From contig NZ_CP018863.1 of NCBI RefSeq assembly GCF_002849715.1, forward strand, positions 4,216,001-4,280,000: 64,000 bases of DNA, read 5' to 3'. Positions 16,468 through 27,022 of the stretch are shown here, piece after piece; the first letter of the stretch is position 1; the number at the start of each line of letters is the position of its first letter. The notes under the pieces are model-generated. The model searched no databases and was not told where the DNA came from. It saw only the letters and a program-made list of their open reading frames with translations. Made by a program: the position numbers and the translations under genes. The stretch comes from Arthrobacter crystallopoietes. GTDB lineage: Bacteria; Actinomycetota; Actinomycetes; Actinomycetales; Micrococcaceae.

Positions 16468-19400
16468 TCAGAGTTCCGACGCGGGAACTCCGACTCCCAG
16501 AATGACCGGCTGCACCGGAGTCTTTTTCTCGGCATCAGGCTTGGCCCCAGCTTCTTCATGGCCCGCCGACGCATCGGCGCCGCCCGCTCCGGAGGCCGGC
16601 TGAACTGCCGGGGCCGCCTTCGCGGACTGCTCCATGCCGTCACGCTGCTCAATGGGGGCTTGATTCGCGGATCCCTGGGGGCTGCTTGCGGCACGACGAC
16701 GGCGGCCGCGGCGCTCCGGCGGCGCCGTCACCTCAGGTTTTGCCTCCGGAGCCGGCGTCGGCGTCACCTCAGGCTTTCCCGCAGGTTCCGGTTGCGTTTC
16801 CGGCTCCGGCTCCGTGACGATCTCCGGGCTGACCTTGTTGAAGGCATCCGTCAGGCTCGCCAGCGTCAGGACCGGCTCTTCGCGGGCCGCTACCGGGCTG
16901 TGTTCGGCGCGGGGCAGCACAACCTTTTCGCCGTTGATGGTCAGGACCGGAGCCTCGGGGGTTGCAGCCGGTTCCGCCTTGCGGGCCGCCTCGTGTTCCT
17001 CGGCCTCATGGGCGGCGTGGGTTGCGGCGGCGATGGAGGCCAGTGCGGCACGGGCCGCCTGAGCCTTGGCTTGCCGCTCGGCGTCGTCCTCATGCTCCGG
17101 TTCCACAACATTGTCCGGCGTCGAGGGCGCAGCGCCCTGGTTGTTCTGGCTCTTGCTCCGGCGCTTTTCACTGCGGGACGGCTTCTCCGGCCGCCCCGGC
17201 TTTTCAGCGCGGACAAGGTGCTGGTGGTGCTCAGCAGCCACCGCGGCACGGCGGTGCTCCAGCGGTTCGTCGTGGGTGACCACGCCGCGGCCGCCGCAAT
17301 GCTCGCAGTTCTCGCCGAAGACCTCCAGCAGCCCGGTGCCCATCCGCTTGCGGGTCATCTGGACCAGGCCCAGCGACGTCACTTCGGCTACCTGGTGCTT
17401 GGTCCGGTCCCGGCCCAGGCATTCGACCAGTCGGCGCAGCACCAGATCGCGGTTGGCCTCGAGCACCATGTCGATGAAGTCGATGACGATGATGCCGCCG
17501 ATGTCGCGCAGGCGCAGCTGCCGGACTACCTCTTCGGCCGCCTCCAGGTTGTTCTTGGTGACGGTCTCTTCGAGGTTGCCGCCGGAGCCGGTGAACTTGC
17601 CGGTGTTGACGTCCACCACGGTCATGGCTTCGGTACGGTCGATGACCAGCGACCCGCCCGAGGGCAGGAAGACCTTGCGCTCGAGGGCCTTGTGGATCTG
17701 CTCGTCGATCCTGTTGGCCGCGAAGATGTCGTCCGCGCCGGTCCACTTCTCCAGCCTGTCCACGAGATCCGGTGCCACATAGGTCACGTAGGCCTCGATG
17801 GTGTCCCAGGCCTCTTCACCGGACACGATGAGCTTCGAGAAGTCCTCGTTGAAGACGTCGCGGACCACCTTGATGGTCAGGTCAGGCTCTGCGTAGAGCA
17901 GTTCCGGCGGCAGCGTCTTGTTGGAGGTCGACTTGCGTTCGATCCCTTCCCACTGCGCGCGAAGCCGGTTGATGTCGTTCATCAACTCTTCTTCGCTGGC
18001 GCCTTCGGCCGCGGTGCGGACAATGACGCCGGCGCCCTCGGGGACGTGTTCCTTCAGGATCTTCTTGAGTCGGTTGCGCTCCACGTCAGGCAGCTTCCGG
18101 GAGATGCCGGTCATGGAACCGCCGGGCACGTAGACGAGGAAGCGGCCGGGCAGCGAGATCTGGCTGGTCAGGCGGGCACCCTTGTGGCCTACCGGGTCCT
18201 TCGTGACCTGGACGAGCACCGAGTCGCCGGACTTCAGTGCGTTCTCGATCCGGCGGGGCTGGCCCTCCAGATGCGCGGCCTCCCAGTTGACCTCGCCGGC
18301 GTACAGCACGGCATTGCGGCCGCGCCCAATGTCAACGAACGCCGCTTCCATGCTCGGCAGCACGTTCTGGACCTTGCCAACGTAGACGTTGCCGATCAGG
18401 GAATCTTGCTGCGTCTTGGACACGAAATGCTCGGCCAGCACGCCGTCTTCAAGGACACCGATCTGGATCCTGTCATCGCGCTGGCGGACAATCATCTGGC
18501 GGTCCACGGATTCACGCCGGGCCAGGAACTCTGCCTCGGTGATGACCTGGCGCCGCCTGCCGGTTTCGCGCGATTCACGCCGGCGCTGCTTCTTGGCCTC
18601 AAGCCGGGTGGAGCCCTTCACCGAGGAGACGCGGTCGCTGGGCGGGGTCTCGCTGACCGGACGCGGAGCGCGTACGCGGGTCACCGTGTTGGGCGGATCA
18701 TCGTCCTGGCCGCCGGTCAGCTCGAGGTCCTGGTCGCCGCGGCGCCGACGACGACGGCGGCGGGCAGTTACGCCGTCGCCGGACTCTGTAGCGGCTTCTT
18801 CGGCGCCTTCACCCTGGGTCTCCGTCTCGGTCTCGGTGCCGGTTTCGGCTGCGTCGGCACGGTTCCGGCCCTTGCTGCGGCGGTTCCGGCGGCTGCGGCG
18901 ACGGCCGCTTTCTTCATCCTCGTCGGTCTCTTCCTCGGCGGCGGCCGGACGGACGGGGCGGACAGCGGTCAGGTCAGGCGCGTGGAAGAGGACCTGTACG
19001 GGCGATTCGGGGACAGCGAAGGGGCTCAGCACCGCTGGCTCGTTGGCCTCTTCCGCCTCTTCCCCTGCCGCGGCTGTATTCTCGGTGGCCTGGCCGGAAA
19101 CCGGCTCTGCGGCAGACGGCTCTGCGGCAGACGGCTCTGTGCCAGACGGAGCTGGGGCCGACGTATCTGTGGGGGACGCATCCGGTCCGGCTGCGTCGGG
19201 GCTCTCCTGCGTGGCTTTCGGAGCCGCCGTTCGGCGTGCACGGGTGCGGGTGCTGCGCGTGGCGGGAACGGTGCTTCCAGAGGTATCCGCTTCGCCAGGC
19301 TCCGCTACAGTCCCGGACTCGGCGCCGGCGGCATCCGGTGCCGTTTCAACGGCGGCTTCCTGCGGGGCTGCGCTGTCCACGGCGACCTCCGGTGCTTCAG

Positions 19401-19890
19401 TCCGGGGCTGCGCCTTCCTGCGCTTGCGCGGGGCTTTCGCCACGGCCGCGTCTTCAGCCGGCTCTGCTGCCGAAGCTGTATCCTCGGCCACCATTGCGGG
19501 AGGTTCTGTCGGCATGGGCGGTACTGCGACGCCCGCTGCCGAACCTTCGTCGGCCGGTGCCGATGCCGTCTTGCGGGTCCGGCGCACGCGGGTCTTCGCC
19601 GGTGCTGCTTCTTCCCCGGCGCCCTGGCCGGCGGCTGCTTCGGCGGGCTGCGCTGCCATATCCGTAGCCGCAACGGCGGTTGCTGCGATGTCCTCCGTCG
19701 CGGCTGTCGACGGGGCCTCCGCCGTTTCCGCCGCGGGCTTGCGTCGGGCCCGGGTGGCCCGTTTGACCGGCGCCTTGGCCGTAGTTTCGGTTGCTTCTGG
19801 TGTTGCGATTGCGGCGGCGCTGTCCGTGCCCGCTGCTCCGGGAGTATCCGACTGTTCGGATGTTGCCGGGTTTACCTGTTCATTATCCAT
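16468..19890 (-). CDS. rne: Ribonuclease E/G
   Basis: Endoribonuclease that starts mRNA decay and processes rRNA. The 1140-residue product has the actinobacterial layout. A long low-complexity N-terminal extension (about 1-450) is rich in Ala, Glu and Arg, with clusters such as RRRSRRNRRSKGR and RRRRRRR. The catalytic core follows (about 450-900) with an S1-type segment, the DNase I-like region near GGIIVIDFID and the zinc-link motif CEHCGGRG. A second disordered tail completes the protein. The arginine-rich stretches probably bind RNA and partner proteins. The ATG has GGAG eleven bases upstream. Confidence 0.95.
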   Translation of the reverse strand: MDNEQVNPATSEQSDTPGAAGTDSAAAIATPEATETTAKAPVKRATRARRKPAAETAEAPSTAATEDIAATAVAATDMAAQPAEAAAGQGAGEEAAPAKTRVRRTRKTASAPADEGSAAGVAVPPMPTEPPAMVAEDTASAAEPAEDAAVAKAPRKRRKAQPRTEAPEVAVDSAAPQEAAVETAPDAAGAESGTVAEPGEADTSGSTVPATRSTRTRARRTAAPKATQESPDAAGPDASPTDTSAPAPSGTEPSAAEPSAAEPVSGQATENTAAAGEEAEEANEPAVLSPFAVPESPVQVLFHAPDLTAVRPVRPAAAEEETDEDEESGRRRSRRNRRSKGRNRADAAETGTETETETQGEGAEEAATESGDGVTARRRRRRRRGDQDLELTGGQDDDPPNTVTRVRAPRPVSETPPSDRVSSVKGSTRLEAKKQRRRESRETGRRRQVITEAEFLARRESVDRQMIVRQRDDRIQIGVLEDGVLAEHFVSKTQQDSLIGNVYVGKVQNVLPSMEAAFVDIGRGRNAVLYAGEVNWEAAHLEGQPRRIENALKSGDSVLVQVTKDPVGHKGARLTSQISLPGRFLVYVPGGSMTGISRKLPDVERNRLKKILKEHVPEGAGVIVRTAAEGASEEELMNDINRLRAQWEGIERKSTSNKTLPPELLYAEPDLTIKVVRDVFNEDFSKLIVSGEEAWDTIEAYVTYVAPDLVDRLEKWTGADDIFAANRIDEQIHKALERKVFLPSGGSLVIDRTEAMTVVDVNTGKFTGSGGNLEETVTKNNLEAAEEVVRQLRLRDIGGIIVIDFIDMVLEANRDLVLRRLVECLGRDRTKHQVAEVTSLGLVQMTRKRMGTGLLEVFGENCEHCGGRGVVTHDEPLEHRRAAVAAEHHQHLVRAEKPGRPEKPSRSEKRRSKSQNNQGAAPSTPDNVVEPEHEDDAERQAKAQAARAALASIAAATHAAHEAEEHEAARKAEPAATPEAPVLTINGEKVVLPRAEHSPVAAREEPVLTLASLTDAFNKVSPEIVTEPEPETQPEPAGKPEVTPTPAPEAKPEVTAPPERRGRRRRAASSPQGSANQAPIEQRDGMEQSAKAAPAVQPASGAGGADASAGHEEAGAKPDAEKKTPVQPVILGVGVPASEL
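19103..19147 (-). repeat. Three 15-bp direct repeats within rne
   Basis: GGCTCTGCGGCAGAC occurs twice in direct succession and a third time as GGCTCTGTGCCAGAC. On the coding strand they encode SAAEP-type repeats in the disordered N-terminal extension of RNase E. In-frame expansion or contraction would be tolerated. Confidence 0.85.
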
Positions 19891-20313
19891 TTATTACTGC
19901 ACTCCAGCCCCTGGAGGCACCGGCCACATTCCGGTACCGCCAAGGAAAGTAGCCGGTTATCCTTCGGGCCACGTGGCCACCCGTCACCGGAAGTCCTTGT
20001 CGTATCTCCCGAGCTCGCGCCATCTGTGGGGCGCGGTACACTCAGGGACCAGCGGCGCTTTTCCTACTACCGCATATATTCTCTTCATCGGTAGGGTCAT
20101 CTGGCGGATTCCGCAGGGCCCATCCGGATGATGGGCTCCGATATCGGAAGCATCGCCGACAAACCTGGAAGCCTGTCGCTGGACCGGTAGTGGCATGTGG
20201 TTCCATTACCAGCCAAGAGCCATTCTCTCATATAGGCCCGGTTTTCGTTATCATTTGGCGCTTCTGCAGCGGATAGAATCGTCCCAGACATTCCCTGATG
20301 GAAGAGGAGCCCG
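19891..20313. other. Divergent promoter region between rne and the VKOR gene
   Basis: No convincing gene in these 423 bases. It must hold the leftward rne promoter and leader and the rightward VKOR promoter. A hairpin with arms GCCCATC and GATGGGC lies at about 20119-20137 in what would be the rne 5' region. RNase E genes are often autoregulated through their leaders, but nothing here proves that. Confidence 0.5.
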
Positions 20314-20970
20314 GTGAACCACCATACGGCCCACGCCGAATCCGGCGCAGAAACCGTCCCGGCCGGACATCGTCCGGACAACGCCGTAGCGGTACATTTT
20401 CGGCACAAACCCTTCGCTTGGCTCCTGCTCGCCACCGGCGTCGTCGGTTGGATCGCTTCGGCCATCCTTGTCCTGGAGCGGCTGGCCGTCTACGTAGACC
20501 CGGGCCACGTCACCAGCTGCGACGTTAATCCGTGGGTCTCCTGCGGCGAAGTATTCAAAACGTGGCAGGCAGCAATCTTCGGGTTTCCGAATCCGTTCAT
20601 CGGGATCGTGGCCTTTGCAGTGCCGATTACGACGGCGATGGCGATGCTCGCCGGCGCCCGGCTCCGCCGCTGGTACTGGATCGGACTGCAGGTCGGGGTG
20701 ACGCTGGGTTTCATCTTCGTGGTCTGGCTGTGGAGCCAGGCGCTGTTCGACATCTTTATCCTGTGCATCTACTGCATAGTGGTCTGGGCCATGATGATCC
20801 CGATGTTCGTCATGGTGACCGTACGCAACCTGGTGCACGGGGCGATCAAGGCGCCGGCCGGTGTGGTCGCCTTCGCCAGCGACTGGGCGTGGACCCTGAC
20901 GATCATCCTCTGGGTAGCCACTGCGGCGAGCGTTTTCATCCGCTTTATGAACGTGTTCCTCGGCGGTTGA
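20314..20970 (+). CDS. Vitamin K epoxide reductase (VKOR) family thiol oxidase
   Basis: Bacterial VKOR homologues reoxidise DsbA-like proteins and pass electrons to quinones, so that secreted proteins can form disulfides. The 218-residue product has four or five membrane helices. The quinone-side redox pair CIYC is at 151-154 and the loop cysteine pair is at C69 and C77 (SCDVNPWVSC), the full set of four essential cysteines. The GTG start has GAAGAGGAG upstream. No DsbA partner is fused to it or next to it. It is transcribed alone, convergent with ndk. Confidence 0.92.
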   Translation: MNHHTAHAESGAETVPAGHRPDNAVAVHFRHKPFAWLLLATGVVGWIASAILVLERLAVYVDPGHVTSCDVNPWVSCGEVFKTWQAAIFGFPNPFIGIVAFAVPITTAMAMLAGARLRRWYWIGLQVGVTLGFIFVVWLWSQALFDIFILCIYCIVVWAMMIPMFVMVTVRNLVHGAIKAPAGVVAFASDWAWTLTIILWVATAASVFIRFMNVFLGG

Positions 20971-21004
20971 TGCCGGCGGCAGCGAGGTGCCGCTAACCCC
21001 CGTA

Positions 21005-21051
21005 CGGCAAAGGCCGCGCACATCCGGCGAGGATGTACGCGGCCTTTGCCG
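21005..21051. terminator. Bidirectional terminator between VKOR gene and ndk
   Basis: Long stem with outer arms CGGCAAAGGCCGCG and CGCGGCCTTTGCCG and an inner ACATCC/GGATGT stem. It sits between convergent genes. Confidence 0.85.
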
Positions 21052-21080
21052 ATGCAGCCGGAGACCGGGCTGCGGGAGGT

Positions 21081-21497
21081 TCAGCTGAACCAGATGCCGA
21101 TCTCGCGCTCGGCGGACTCCGGCGAATCCGAACCGTGCACAAGGTTCTGCTGGACCTTCAGGCCCCAGTCACGGCCGAGATCGCCGCGGATTGTCCCCGG
21201 TGCCGACGCCGTCGGTTCCGTTGATCCAGCCAACGAACGGAATCCCTCGATCACGCGCTGCCCTTCGAAGACGGCTGCCGCAATCGGCCCGCTGAGCATG
21301 AACTCCACCAGCGGCTCGTAGAACGGCTTGCCGACATGCTCGGCGTAGTGCTGCTCCAGCAGTTCACGGGTTGCGTTGACCAGTTTCAGCTCGACGAGCT
21401 TGTATCCCTTGGCTTCCACCCGGGCCAGGATGGTTCCGGTCAGCCCGCGGGTCACACCGTCCGGCTTGACCAGTACAAGAGTGCGTTCAACGCTCAC
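21081..21497 (-). CDS. ndk: Nucleoside diphosphate kinase
   Basis: Ndk balances nucleoside triphosphate pools by moving phosphate from ATP through a phospho-histidine. The 138-residue product starts MSVERTLVLVKPDGVTRGL. The active-site motif near the C-terminus reads NLVHGSDSPESAEREI, including the catalytic His. The start is GTG with AGGAG upstream. It follows DUF4233 and folC in the same direction, the same order as in mycobacteria. Confidence 0.97.
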   Translation of the reverse strand: MSVERTLVLVKPDGVTRGLTGTILARVEAKGYKLVELKLVNATRELLEQHYAEHVGKPFYEPLVEFMLSGPIAAAVFEGQRVIEGFRSLAGSTEPTASAPGTIRGDLGRDWGLKVQQNLVHGSDSPESAEREIGIWFS

Positions 21498-21568
21498 GTT
21501 TTCTTCTCCTCAAATCGCTTCAGTTCTGGCTCGAGAGCCCGTTCAATCCTATGCGACGCCGCCGCCGG

Positions 21569-22036
21569 CTAGCTGTCTGCTGCCTCCGGCCCCGGCTGCG
21601 GCCTTTCTTCCGGGTGGGTTCGTTCCCATTCGGCTTGTTGGGCGTCGCGCTGGGCATTCTCCCGGTCCAGCCGCATCCCCGTCCGCACCCCGTACCACCA
21701 GGTCAGCGCGAACAGCACGCCGACGACGAACATCATCGGCTCGACGAATCCGGTAGCGATGATCAGCAGCTGCAGGATCCAGCCCAGGGCTATTCCGGCG
21801 GGCTTGCGGACCAGCGCGCAGCAGAACACCAGCACCAGGGCCAGGGCAATGCCGACGCTGAGAATCACCGGCTGCGGGAAGCGGTCCTTGTGCAGTCCGA
21901 AAGCCACGAGGGTCCCGAAGAACACGACGAAGGCCTCCAGCAGGAGCACCGTCGAGGCGAACATGACCTTGATGGAACGCCGCTTCTTCGGCATATCCGG
22001 ACGCCATTCACGTTGTGCTTTTGTCAGTTTCGCCAT
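21569..22036 (-). CDS. DUF4233 membrane protein
   Basis: A 155-residue protein with about four hydrophobic helices between residues 22 and 125 and charged ends. It matches the small DUF4233 family found between folC and ndk in actinobacteria (the Rv2446c position in M. tuberculosis). The gene starts three bases after folC ends, so the two are translationally coupled. The family has no established function. An alternative start at Met15 (MPKKRRS) is possible. Confidence 0.85.
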   Translation of the reverse strand: MAKLTKAQREWRPDMPKKRRSIKVMFASTVLLLEAFVVFFGTLVAFGLHKDRFPQPVILSVGIALALVLVFCCALVRKPAGIALGWILQLLIIATGFVEPMMFVVGVLFALTWWYGVRTGMRLDRENAQRDAQQAEWERTHPEERPQPGPEAADS

Positions 22037-22039
22037 GTG

Positions 22040-23392
22040 TTATTTCCCCAGCAGTATGCGTGCATCGGCGACCAAGGTGATGGACCCCGTGATCAGGACT
22101 CCGCCGGCGAGATCGTTCTGTGCTTCGGCCCGTTCCACTGCCCATTCGATCGCGTCGTCCAGCTTCTGGGCCACGTGGATGGAATCTTCGGCAAAGCCGG
22201 CGGCCATTGCATCCTCCGCCAACTGCTCAGCCGGGATGGCACGCGGCGAATTGGACGCCGTCACGCAGATCTCGTCCACCAGTTCGCCCAGGTGTTCCTT
22301 CAGCTGCTCAAGCAGGCCGATGGCGTCCTTTTCCTGCAGCACACCAACGATCGGCACCAGCCGCGAGAGGTTGAAGGCCTCTTTCACCGCGGCGGCCGTC
22401 GCGCGCATGCCGTCCGGGTTGTGGGCGGCATCGACAATCACGGTGGGCGCGGTCCGGACCACTTCGAGGCGGCCCGGCGAGGTGACCTGGCTGAACCCCT
22501 CGCGCAGCAGTTCGATGTTCAGCTCCTTCACACCGCCGCCCAGGAACGCCTCAAGGGCCGCCACGGCGACTGCAGCATTCTGCGCCTGGTGCGCCCCGTG
22601 CAGCGGCAACAGCAGGTCTTCGTAGCGTCCAGCCAGACCGGCGATGGTCAGCTGCTGGCCGCCGACGGCCATGAGCCGGGACTCGACGCCGAATTCGACT
22701 CCTTCGAACCGGAACGGCACGCCCACGTCCCGGGCTTTCTCCAGCAGCACCTGTGCCGCATCGGCCGGCTGGGCCGCGCTGACCAGGAAACTGCCCGGCT
22801 TGATGATCCCGGCTTTCTCCAACGCGATCTCTTCGGTGGTCTCCCCCAGCAGGTCTGTGTGGTCCAGCGAGATCGGCGTGATGACGGAAACCTGGCCATC
22901 GATCACGTTGGTGGCGTCCGTGATGCCACCAAGGCCCACTTCGATGACCGCCACCTCGACCGGTTCGTCCGCAAAAACGGCGATGGCCAGAATGGTGACG
23001 CACTCGAAGTAAGTCAGCCGCGGCTCGCTCGCAGCAGCCAGTTCGGTATCGACGATTTCGAGGTAGGGACGGATTTCATCCCAAATGCGCACGAAGGTCT
23101 CATCCTTGACCGGCTCGCCGTCTATGCTGATCCGCTCGGTCACCTTGGTCAGATGCGGGCTGGTGTAGCGCCCGGTCCGCAGACCATGGGCGCGCAGTCC
23201 CGCTTCGATAATCCGGGCCGTGGACGTCTTGCCGTTGGTGCCGGTCAGGTGGATGCTGGCGAATGCCTTGTTCGGCTCCCCCAGGATCTCCATCGCCCGG
23301 TAAAGGGGCTCCATCCGTGGCTCCATCTTGTTTTCCGGAGCACGGCTGAGCAGTTCTGCGTAGACACTCTCTACGCCGAATTCGTCGCTCAT
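22040..23392 (-). CDS. folC: Bifunctional folylpolyglutamate synthase / dihydrofolate synthase FolC
   Basis: FolC adds glutamate to dihydropteroate and to tetrahydrofolates. The 450-residue Mur-ligase-like enzyme has the P-loop [12 protein letters not shown] near residue 50, a [11 protein letters not shown] motif and the C-terminal glutamate ligase domain with [10 protein letters not shown]. Its ATG overlaps the ileS stop in an ATGA arrangement, so it is translated from the ileS mRNA and indirectly shares control by the ileS T-box. Confidence 0.96.
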   Translation of the reverse strand: MSDEFGVESVYAELLSRAPENKMEPRMEPLYRAMEILGEPNKAFASIHLTGTNGKTSTARIIEAGLRAHGLRTGRYTSPHLTKVTERISIDGEPVKDETFVRIWDEIRPYLEIVDTELAAASEPRLTYFECVTILAIAVFADEPVEVAVIEVGLGGITDATNVIDGQVSVITPISLDHTDLLGETTEEIALEKAGIIKPGSFLVSAAQPADAAQVLLEKARDVGVPFRFEGVEFGVESRLMAVGGQQLTIAGLAGRYEDLLLPLHGAHQAQNAAVAVAALEAFLGGGVKELNIELLREGFSQVTSPGRLEVVRTAPTVIVDAAHNPDGMRATAAAVKEAFNLSRLVPIVGVLQEKDAIGLLEQLKEHLGELVDEICVTASNSPRAIPAEQLAEDAMAAGFAEDSIHVAQKLDDAIEWAVERAEAQNDLAGGVLITGSITLVADARILLGK

Positions 23393-26300
23393 GATTTTCC
23401 CTCGACCTTCTCGACAGTGACATTCTGGCCGTTGTCCGAAGGCACCAGCACCAGCTCGACGGTCAGCGTTTCTTCGGAGACCAGCGACTCATGGGTGCCC
23501 AGGGCATCCAGCACCGCCTGTTCCGCGCTGACCGTGGTGCGGATCCTGTCGCTGACCACCAGATCGGCGTCCTTGCGGGCTTGCTGGATGGTACGGACAA
23601 AGTCGCGCGCCACGCCCTCGGCTTCCAAATCCGGAGTCACTTCGGTATTGAGCACCACGAAACCGCCGCCGGGCAGTACCGCGACCGAGGCAGATCCTCC
23701 GCCGGCGCTGTCCGTCACGACGGTTTCCAGCGTGTATTCCTGCGGCTGGAGTTCCAGTCCGCCGGCGGTGACCGCACCGGCGTCGTCCACGGACCAATCA
23801 CCGGATTTGGACGCCTTGATGGCGGTCTGGACATCCTTGCCCAGCCGCGGGCCGGCGGCCCGGGCATTGACCACAAGCTTCTGCTCGATGCCGAACTCCT
23901 CGGGGGAAGCGGTACCGGCGTCGACCAGTCGGACGGACTTGATGTTCAGTTCGTCCTTGATGATGTCCTCGTATCCGCCGGCCAGCTCTTCGGCACCGGC
24001 GGCGACGACGGTCAGTTCGGACAGCGGCAACCGCACCCGCAGGTTCGCGGCCTTGCGCAGGCTGGAACCCGCGGAGCAGATGATCCGGGTGCTTTCCATC
24101 CGGGTGACCAGATCCTCCCTGGCGGGGAACATGCCGGCGTCGGGCCATTCGGCAAGGTGCACCGAGCGGCCTCCGGTGAGGCCGCGCCAGATTTCCTCCG
24201 TCACCAGGGGAAGGAGCGACGCCGCGGAACGGCACACCGCTTCGAGGCAGGTGAAGAGCACGTCGAATGCGTCCTGGTCCTCGTCGAAGAACCGCTGGCG
24301 GCTGCGTCGCACGTACCAGTTGGTCAGCGTGTCCAGGTACTCGCGCAGCGCGTCGCAGGCTCCGGAGACGTCGTAGCTGTCCAGGCTCTCCGTGATGGAG
24401 CGGATCAGGTCGCCGGTGTGGGCCAGGATGTACTGGTCCAGGGAGTCCAGGGACTCAATGCGGGCAGTGTCGCCGGCAACGGACTTCGCCTCGTAGCCTG
24501 CGCCGTTGTCCGCGGTGTTGGTGTAGAGCTTGAAGAAGTGCCATACGTTCCACAGCGGCAGGATGACCTGGCGGACACCGTCGCGAATGCCCTGTTCGGT
24601 GACGATGAGGTTGCCGCCGCGCAGGATCGGCGAGGACATCAGGAACCAGCGCATGGCGTCGGAGCCGTCGCGGTCCAGCACCTCGGAGACATCCGGGTAA
24701 TTGTGCAGGCTCTTGGACATTTTCTGCCCGTCCGAACCGAGCACAATGCCGTGGCTGATCACGTTGCGGAACGCCGGCCGGTCGAAGAGTGCGGTAGCCA
24801 GGATGTGCAGCGTGTAAAACCAGCCGCGGGTCTGGCCAATGTACTCGACGATGAAGTCACCCGGATTGTGGTGCTCGAACCAGTCCTGGTTTTCGTGCGG
24901 GTAGTGGACCTGGGCGTACGGCATCGAACCCGAGTCGAACCAGACGTCCAGCACATCCTCCACGCGGCGCATGGTGGACTTGCCGGTGGGGTCGTCCGGA
25001 TTGGGCCGGGTGAGTTCGTCGATGAACGGCCGGTGCAGGTCCGGCTCGCCCGCCTCGTTCAACGGCAGCCGGCCGAAGTCGGCTTCAATCTCGGCCAGCG
25101 AACCGTAGACATCCTGGCGCGGGTAGTCCGGGTTGTCCGATTCCCAGACCGGAATGGGGCTGCCCCAGTACCGGTTGCGGCTGATGGACCAGTCGCGGGC
25201 GTTTTCCAGCCACTTGCCGAACTGTCCGTCCTTGACGTTGTCCGGGATCCAGTTGATCTGCTGGTTCAGCTCGACCATCCGGTCCTTGATCTTGGTGACC
25301 TCGACGTACCAGGACGAGATGGCGCGGTAGATCAGCGGGTTGCGGCAGCGCCAGCAGTGCGGGTAGCTGTGCTCGAAGCTGGCCTGGCGGACCAGCCGGC
25401 CCTGGGCCTTGAGGACGCGGGTGATCGGCTTGTTGGCCTCGAAGACCTGCAGCCCGGCGATCTCAGAGAGCGGGCCCTCGCTGAAGTAGGGCAGGAACTT
25501 GGCGCCTTCGTCCACGGAAACGATGACGGGGATGCCGTGGGCTTCGCAGACCCTCTGGTCATCTTCACCGTAGGCCGGAGCCTGGTGCACCAAACCGGTA
25601 CCGTCCGTGGTGGTCACGTAGTCCGCCACGACGAAGCGCCAGGACGTCCCGGTGCCCCACTTTTCGGCGTCTGTGTAGTAATCCCACAGCGGTTCGTACT
25701 GCAGGCCATCCAGCTGGGTGCCGGTGTAGGTGGCGGTGACAGCGTCGGCAGCGGCAGCGCCGTCGTCGTACCCCAGGTCCTTGGCGTAGCTGCCCAGCAG
25801 GTCCTGCGCGATGAGGAACTTATCCCCCGCGGCGGTGCTGCCGTTGGGGCCGACGGGGACCACGGCGTAGATGATTTCAGGCCCGACGGCGAGGGCCTGG
25901 TTGGTGGGCAGGGTCCAGGGCGTAGTGGTCCAGGCCAGGGCGTTGACGCCGGCCAGCTCGCGGCCGAGCGCGCTGTCACCCGCGACGATCGGGAAGGTCA
26001 CGGTGACCGTCTGGTCCTGGCGGTTCTTGTAGACGTCGTCGTCCATGCGGAGCTCATGGTTGGACAGCGGCGTCTCGTCCTTCCAGCAGTAGGGCAGCAC
26101 ACGGTAGCCGCTGTAGGTCAAGCCCTTTTCGTGCAGCTGCTTGAACGCCCAGATGACGGACTCCATGTATTCCACATTGAGAGTCTTGTAGTCGTTCTCG
26201 AAGTCCACCCAGCGGGCCTGGCGGGTCACGTAGGCCTGCCATTCGCTGGCATACTTCATCACCGAGGTGCGGCAGGCATCGTTGAACTTGTCGATGCCCA

Positions 26301-26676
26301 TGGTTTCGATCTGCTGCTTGTCGGTCATGCCGAGCTGCTTCATGGCCTCCAGCTCGGCGGGCAGGCCGTGCGTGTCCCAGCCGAACCGGCGTTCAACCCG
26401 CTTGCCGCGCTGGGTCTGGTACCGGCCGACAATGTCCTTGACATAGCCGGTCAGCAGGTGGCCGTAGTGCGGCAGGCCGTTGGCAAAGGGCGGGCCGTCG
26501 TAGAAGACGAATTCGTTGGCGCCGTTTTCGCCGGCGTCGCGCTGGTCGATCGAGGCCTGGAAGGTGCCGTCTTCTTTCCAGTACTTGAGCACCAGTTCCT
26601 CGATCTCCGGGAATTTCGGGGAACTCTGGGCAGCGGCTGCGCCGGCGGTGGTGGCCTTGGGATAAATCTGGGGCAT
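23389..26676 (-). CDS. ileS: Isoleucyl-tRNA synthetase
   Basis: Charges tRNA-Ile. At 1095 residues it is the long form. The class I HIGH motif appears as HYGH in [18 protein letters not shown], and the second signature is KMSKS. The CP1 editing domain and C-terminal anticodon-binding part are present. The frame extends upstream through the leader, but the ATG at 26676 (MPQIYPK) has AGGA upstream at a proper distance. A second ATG three codons earlier is less well placed. A T-box leader precedes the gene and folC overlaps its stop codon. Confidence 0.96.
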   Translation of the reverse strand: MPQIYPKATTAGAAAAQSSPKFPEIEELVLKYWKEDGTFQASIDQRDAGENGANEFVFYDGPPFANGLPHYGHLLTGYVKDIVGRYQTQRGKRVERRFGWDTHGLPAELEAMKQLGMTDKQQIETMGIDKFNDACRTSVMKYASEWQAYVTRQARWVDFENDYKTLNVEYMESVIWAFKQLHEKGLTYSGYRVLPYCWKDETPLSNHELRMDDDVYKNRQDQTVTVTFPIVAGDSALGRELAGVNALAWTTTPWTLPTNQALAVGPEIIYAVVPVGPNGSTAAGDKFLIAQDLLGSYAKDLGYDDGAAAADAVTATYTGTQLDGLQYEPLWDYYTDAEKWGTGTSWRFVVADYVTTTDGTGLVHQAPAYGEDDQRVCEAHGIPVIVSVDEGAKFLPYFSEGPLSEIAGLQVFEANKPITRVLKAQGRLVRQASFEHSYPHCWRCRNPLIYRAISSWYVEVTKIKDRMVELNQQINWIPDNVKDGQFGKWLENARDWSISRNRYWGSPIPVWESDNPDYPRQDVYGSLAEIEADFGRLPLNEAGEPDLHRPFIDELTRPNPDDPTGKSTMRRVEDVLDVWFDSGSMPYAQVHYPHENQDWFEHHNPGDFIVEYIGQTRGWFYTLHILATALFDRPAFRNVISHGIVLGSDGQKMSKSLHNYPDVSEVLDRDGSDAMRWFLMSSPILRGGNLIVTEQGIRDGVRQVILPLWNVWHFFKLYTNTADNGAGYEAKSVAGDTARIESLDSLDQYILAHTGDLIRSITESLDSYDVSGACDALREYLDTLTNWYVRRSRQRFFDEDQDAFDVLFTCLEAVCRSAASLLPLVTEEIWRGLTGGRSVHLAEWPDAGMFPAREDLVTRMESTRIICSAGSSLRKAANLRVRLPLSELTVVAAGAEELAGGYEDIIKDELNIKSVRLVDAGTASPEEFGIEQKLVVNARAAGPRLGKDVQTAIKASKSGDWSVDDAGAVTAGGLELQPQEYTLETVVTDSAGGGSASVAVLPGGGFVVLNTEVTPDLEAEGVARDFVRTIQQARKDADLVVSDRIRTTVSAEQAVLDALGTHESLVSEETLTVELVLVPSDNGQNVTVEKVEGKS

Positions 26677-26739
26677 ATTCGTCATCCTGGAAAGACAGCT
26701 AGCAAGCGTGGACACTTCCTGCGAGGACGTGCTCTGAAC

Positions 26740-26975
26740 CAAGCAGCCGTGCCAGTTGTCTCAACTAGCCCGGCGGCCGGGAGCGGAACCCGCGGTACCA
26801 CCTCACTTGCTGACCTCCCCGGGCTCCTCGCGGAACCTGGAGGGACAGCCCCTCATTCACTGCTGTGACGGGCTTACCCGTCCGGTTCTACTGGGCGCCG
26901 CACCGGTTGGCGGGCACTTTTCTTCCGGAAGCTCACCGGTGATGGCCGGGTCCAAGCTGTTGCCTTCCAGTTTAG
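26740..26975 (-). promoter_or_regulatory. T-box leader sensing uncharged tRNA-Ile
   Basis: On the minus strand the T-box core AGGTGGTACCGCGG lies at 26790-26803. Upstream are Stem I features: the specifier region GGCC-ATC-ACCGGTGAGC with ATC (Ile) at 26941-26943, CTTCCGGAAGAA, and the AGTAGAACCGGACGGGT segment. This matches the actinobacterial ileS T-boxes that act mainly on translation. Boundaries are approximate. Confidence 0.92.
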
Positions 26976-27022
26976 ATGGCTGCGGCCTCCAATGTCGAAA
27001 CATCGGCGGCCTGGTGTCGGGT

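Noticed and set aside
16462..20094. Open frame of about 1200 codons on the + strand opposite rne
   Set aside because: The product is almost only Arg, Gly, Leu and Cys in low-complexity runs. It is explained by antisense reading of the Ala/Glu/Arg-rich RNase E gene.
23491..26868. Open frame of about 1125 codons on the + strand opposite ileS
   Set aside because: It is antisense to a certain tRNA synthetase gene, has no recognisable motif, and crosses the T-box leader.
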